Assembly: GCF_042453785.1 (NCBI RefSeq)
Contig: NC_091666.1
Span: forward strand, 25,812,501 to 25,876,500
DNA from: Malus domestica
Lineage: Eukaryota > Streptophyta > Magnoliopsida > Rosales > Rosaceae
Length of the DNA: 64,000 nt
Reading direction: 5' to 3'
In this document: in pieces, positions 61,009 to 64,000 of the stretch
Layout: every line of letters begins with the position of its first letter
How positions within the stretch are numbered: position 1 is the stretch's first letter
Program-made: the position numbers and the translations under genes
The notes under the pieces: model-generated
Database searches by the model: none
Told to the model about the DNA's origin: nothing
The model's input: the letters and a program-made list of their open reading frames with translations, nothing else

Positions 61009-61257
61009 CTAAGCTTTGTCGCCGAGCGTGATAGCCTGCACGAGAAGATCTCGTTGTTCTTGGAGCAGGGAGCTCTTCTTGTTTTCGAGAGAGTGTATTT
61101 GATTCTGGTGAAAAAGCATACGATCTCGTATGAGAAATGGATCAATAGCAGGCATATGTTCCCAGAACGCACCTAGATTTTGCTCGTGTTGGAGCTTCTC
61201 ATCTTCCACCTGCCCTATTTCTTGCTCAATTCTTCCAAGCCTGCCAGTAACCTCCAT
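61009..61257 (-). CDS. Possible small coiled-coil protein (82 aa)
   Basis: Single-exon frame with a true ATG. The composition is rich in Glu, Gln, Leu and Lys with heptad-like spacing (RIEQEIGQVEDEKLQHEQN at about 9-27 and HSLENKKSSLLQEQRDLL in the second half), so it is probably helical or coiled coil. I do not recognise a family. Either a small gene or one exon of a larger or decayed gene. Its codon use is less AT-rich than the flanks, which favours it being real. Confidence 0.4.
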   Translation of the reverse strand: MEVTGRLGRIEQEIGQVEDEKLQHEQNLGAFWEHMPAIDPFLIRDRMLFHQNQIHSLENKKSSLLQEQRDLLVQAITLGDKA

Positions 61258-61900
61258 GGCTACTCAAAGCAGCACTTTCTTGCGTTATTTTGCCGACTCA
61301 AATCCGTCCTACAAACTTTCCTGTTGCCTTTTATGACTTGGTGCCATGTATCTGTATCTGACGTATTTCAGCCGTTTATAAGCCTTAATTACACTACATC
61401 AGCAACTATTTTCTTTTTTTGGAAGGAACTTATCAAACAATAATTTGAAGGCGAGAAGGATGCGCATGCACCTTCAATAGTGACGTGACCTGTCTAGAAG
61501 AGAGTTTGGTACGTCTGACAATTAATGTGCAAAAAATAATCGAGAACAATATAGAGACGACATGTGGATTCTTAAGTAAAAAAGGTAAAATTATCTTCAA
61601 GGGATACCGGAACTCTTACGCGTAAGCAGTGAACAAGCACGACTCAATCAAGGTCAAAAGTAATCAAAATAGGTATTTATTCAAAACCTATTTCATCCAT
61701 CCTCACTAAATCTTCCCCGCAAGGTAACCTTCAATTATTCATTCAAATATGATTAATTACCTAAATTAATAGATTAATTTCTTAATTAATTTTCTAATTG
61801 ATTGCAAGATATTATTTTGACATAATATCTTGCAATTACACCCAAAAACCGCCATAAGTGGCCAAACCCCTTTTCTCCAAATAGGGGTTGGCCACACTCT

Positions 61901-61910
61901 TATAAATACC
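61901..61910 (+). promoter_or_regulatory. TATA box in the gypsy LTR
   Basis: tataaatacc within the LTR, about 230 bp before the LTR end. Confidence 0.5.
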
Positions 61911-62130
61911 ACCTCATTTCTCCAAAAACCTAATTTCAACTCTCTTACAAAATTCTCTAAATTTCTCTAAACACTTTTCCTTCAAATTCTAACTTTAGCA
62001 TAAAAGGTTCTTCGGCCAAAGCCTCCCATTCATTGTGGGCGCATGAGGCTCTTAGCCTTGACCTAATGTGTTAATTGTTTTGCAGGTGCAATTTCATCCA
62101 AGAAGAAGAATGTGGAAATTTGCATCCACA

Positions 62131-62150
62131 AATTGGTGCTTTCATTGAGA
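62131..62150 (+). other. Primer-site region of the gypsy element
   Basis: The motif tggtgctttcattgaga directly after a CA that closes the LTR is the common start of internal sequence in plant gypsy elements. Confidence 0.6.
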
Positions 62151-62997
62151 GCTTGAGTCACACACTCCTAGAAGACTCTCGTATTCAAGGTTTTTCGTTT
62201 TCTTGTTCATTTGTAGATTTTTCGTACGTTCTTGTTCCTAGAATTTTTTTTCGTAAAAATTATTCGAATAAACATAAAAGAATAGTACAATGACGAGAAA
62301 TTCGAAAACCTCAATGAACGAAAATTCCAACGTTCAAGAATTAGGACCACGGTGATCCATAAGGCTCAACATGACGATGAGTGGAGCGGCACCACCCTCA
62401 TGGGGCACCACGGCAGCCACCCTCGGCAAAGTCCATGGCGCCACAACCACGGCCCAAGCCATTGCCATTCAAGCCCACACAGGCCCAAGCCCAAGGAAAG
62501 CCAGCCTGAGCCACTCAAGCCCAATGCGAGCCTAACATGTTGCTGAGGTGAGCTATAGCCTTGCACCCATGTGCACTACATGCCGAGCAGCCCACTCCCG
62601 CGACCTTCTAAGTAGCCCAAATTGGTCTAAGACCAGTCCAACCGTCTCGGCTCAAATTTTCTACACCAACGATTGAACCATTGGCATTTTCACCTCATTT
62701 CTCCACGGATTTGACATTCCCCAACTTAAATCTTGTGCTCGAAGTCTACCACACTTCCATTACTCAAGGAGACACATTCCTTCCAAGCTCTTCCAACCCA
62801 AATGGAGAACAACACTTGTCTTGACAAGTCATAGAGTTGACGAATGCCCTCACACATCAGACGACCTTAGTGAATCAGCTCTTACAACGTACTGAGATGC
62901 AACATGCCCTAGATGAGGTGTCCCGAAGTAGGACAAGGGTAAATAAAGAACCTCTCCGGCAGCGTCCCGGTAAGCAGCCGCGAACCGAGCGTTCGGG

Positions 62998-63190
62998 CAG
63001 TGTACACTCTCGACTGAGTCCCCGAGATAGTGTATACTCCCGTCTTAGTGCACGGAGGAGTGTGCACTCTTGACTAGGTCCATGAATGAGCATGCATTCA
63101 CGGTTACGGCCACACTCCGATAGTCAACATGAGCAACCTTTCAAGCGAAGTGTTCATTCCCGACTAGGCTCGCAAGGAGCATCATCCACC
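62998..63190 (+). repeat. Tandem repeat in the gypsy gag leader
   Basis: Degenerate units of about 30 bp of the type agtgtacactctcgactgag, repeated four to five times. They encode Ser/Arg-rich text of the type SVHSRLSPRDSVYSRLS until stops appear. Confidence 0.6.
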
Positions 63191-63539
63191 TCATATCGGA
63201 GTAGGCAGCATGAAAGATGGAGAGAAACAGTCACTTAGTCCGACTTAAGTTCAGCCAGCAGTTTGTGAAGAATTCCCTCGCCTGCTAGGAACGAACCATA
63301 TGCACCGCCGCCGCGGCATAGACGAGTCGAGCACGTAAAAGAGCAGCTTAGACTGGCAGGTCAAGGCTAGAGGCAGCCGAGAGCTCCACTACCTCAACAA
63401 AGATAGATTCAGGAAGAGGTAAGGAAACTCTTAAATGAGCGATTGCGTGATTTCTAACGTAACGAAGTCGCCGATGAAGTGCTACGATGAGACATTACCA
63501 ATATGAGCAGGTCATTTTTCACGGACGAGATCGAGTAGG

Positions 63540-63912
63540 CGGAACCTCCACGCAAGTTTAGCATGCCACACTTCACATTTTTCAAAGGAGATGAAGATCC
63601 GAGAGGCATTTGAAGCACTACTGAAGCGCGATGGTTCTTTATTGGAACAACGATGCCCTTATGTGCAAGATATTCGCCATCACTTTGCAAGGTGAGGCGC
63701 AAGATTGGTTTCACACCCTACCTCCACGATCCATCCGAAGTTTCGATGATTTTTCCTTGGTCTTAACCAAAGAATACTCATCCTACCGCTCGATCAAGAA
63801 AAAGTCCGATCATTTGTTCAATGTGAAGAAGAATCCAAATAAGTCGCTCCGCAACTACATGAAAAGGTTCAAAGTAAAGAATGCAAAGATAGTCGGATGC
63901 AACGACTCATAG
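63540..63912 (+). pseudogene. Gypsy gag fragment (Retrotrans_gag domain)
   Basis: The open frame from 63631 carries typical gag text: CKIFAITLQGEAQDWFHTLP, then SFDDFSLVLTKEYSS and NYMKRF. The start of the domain (FFKGDEDPRG) lies in another frame and meets a stop near 63611, so the gene is broken. A further stop ends the frame at 63910. Confidence 0.75.
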
Positions 63913-64000
63913 CAAGTGCAACCTTCCAAAAAGGACCCCCAGCAGATTACCCGTTATTTAGAGAGTTGATCATGAAAGAAGATTTAACTCTGGCAGACTC

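Larger units (their letters stand above)
61480..64000 (+). mobile_element. Gypsy-type LTR retrotransposon, 5' part, decayed
   Basis: The 5' LTR runs from about 61480 (edge uncertain) to 62130 and contains a TATA box (tataaatacc, 61901). After it, aattggtgctttcattgaga (62131-62150) stands at the primer-site position, as in many plant gypsy elements. The gag region follows and the element runs off the right edge, so pol and the 3' LTR are not seen. Several stop codons and frame breaks show it is inactive. Confidence 0.75.

Noticed and set aside
1-64000. CRISPR arrays, rRNA genes, bacterial-type operons or a new defence system
   Set aside because: The window is plant nuclear DNA; no regularly spaced identical repeats with unique spacers, no rRNA signature and no clustered uncharacterised genes were found.

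Overview
This window is plant nuclear DNA. It has AT-rich intergenic sequence, genes of many exons with GT-AG introns, TATA boxes, microsatellites, and dense small transposons. The proteins are ordinary eudicot proteins. The repeat families (twin MITEs, a SINE, MULE-like and copia/gypsy pieces) and the gene order suggest a woody rosid, most likely a Rosaceae species of the apple/pear type. The species is an inference; being a eudicot nuclear genome is close to certain.

Layout: 1-8,900 has no convincing gene and is a MITE-rich spacer. 8,930-13,652 (+) is a boric-acid channel gene of the NIP5;1 type, with a leader of about 700 nt that carries two AUG-stop elements. 13,653-18,843 is transposon-rich, with a degraded LINE and SINE-like repeats. 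18,844-24,232 (+) is an FHA-domain tyrosyl-DNA phosphodiesterase (TDP1-beta type). 26,820-32,168 (+) is the chloroplast AAA+ unfoldase ClpD/ERD1. 34,491-35,587 is a Mutator-like element with 9-bp target duplications. 36,757-43,304 (+) is an NADPH oxidase (RBOH). 43,845-48,525 (-) is a conserved protein of unknown function. 49,979-50,121 is a SINE with 18-bp target duplications. 50,361-51,209 (-) is an inositol polyphosphate multikinase (IPK2) with a leader intron reaching 52,189. 53,011-54,953 is a shrunken copia element. 57,062-60,551 (+) is an amidase with a predicted signal peptide. 61,009-61,257 (-) is a possible small coiled-coil protein. From about 61,480 to the right edge is a decayed gypsy-type element.

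For the multi-exon genes I joined exons by reading GT/AG borders and checking frame across every junction. NIP5;1 (298 aa), TDP1-beta (1,088 aa), ClpD (967 aa), RBOH (941 aa), the unknown protein (651 aa), IPK2 (282 aa) and the amidase (600 aa) all read through without a stop, so all look functional.

The strongest large-scale observation is gene order. From memory of Arabidopsis locus numbers, the run TDP1-beta, RBOH, unknown, IPK2, amidase matches At5g07400 down to At5g07360, while the RBOH-ClpD pair matches At5g51060-At5g51070. The window therefore seems to keep an undivided ancestral block that Arabidopsis split between two duplicated segments. The strongest small-scale observation is the pair of similar AUG-stop elements in the NIP5;1 leader, the kind of element that senses boron in Arabidopsis. 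I found no CRISPR array, rRNA, tRNA or new multi-gene system.
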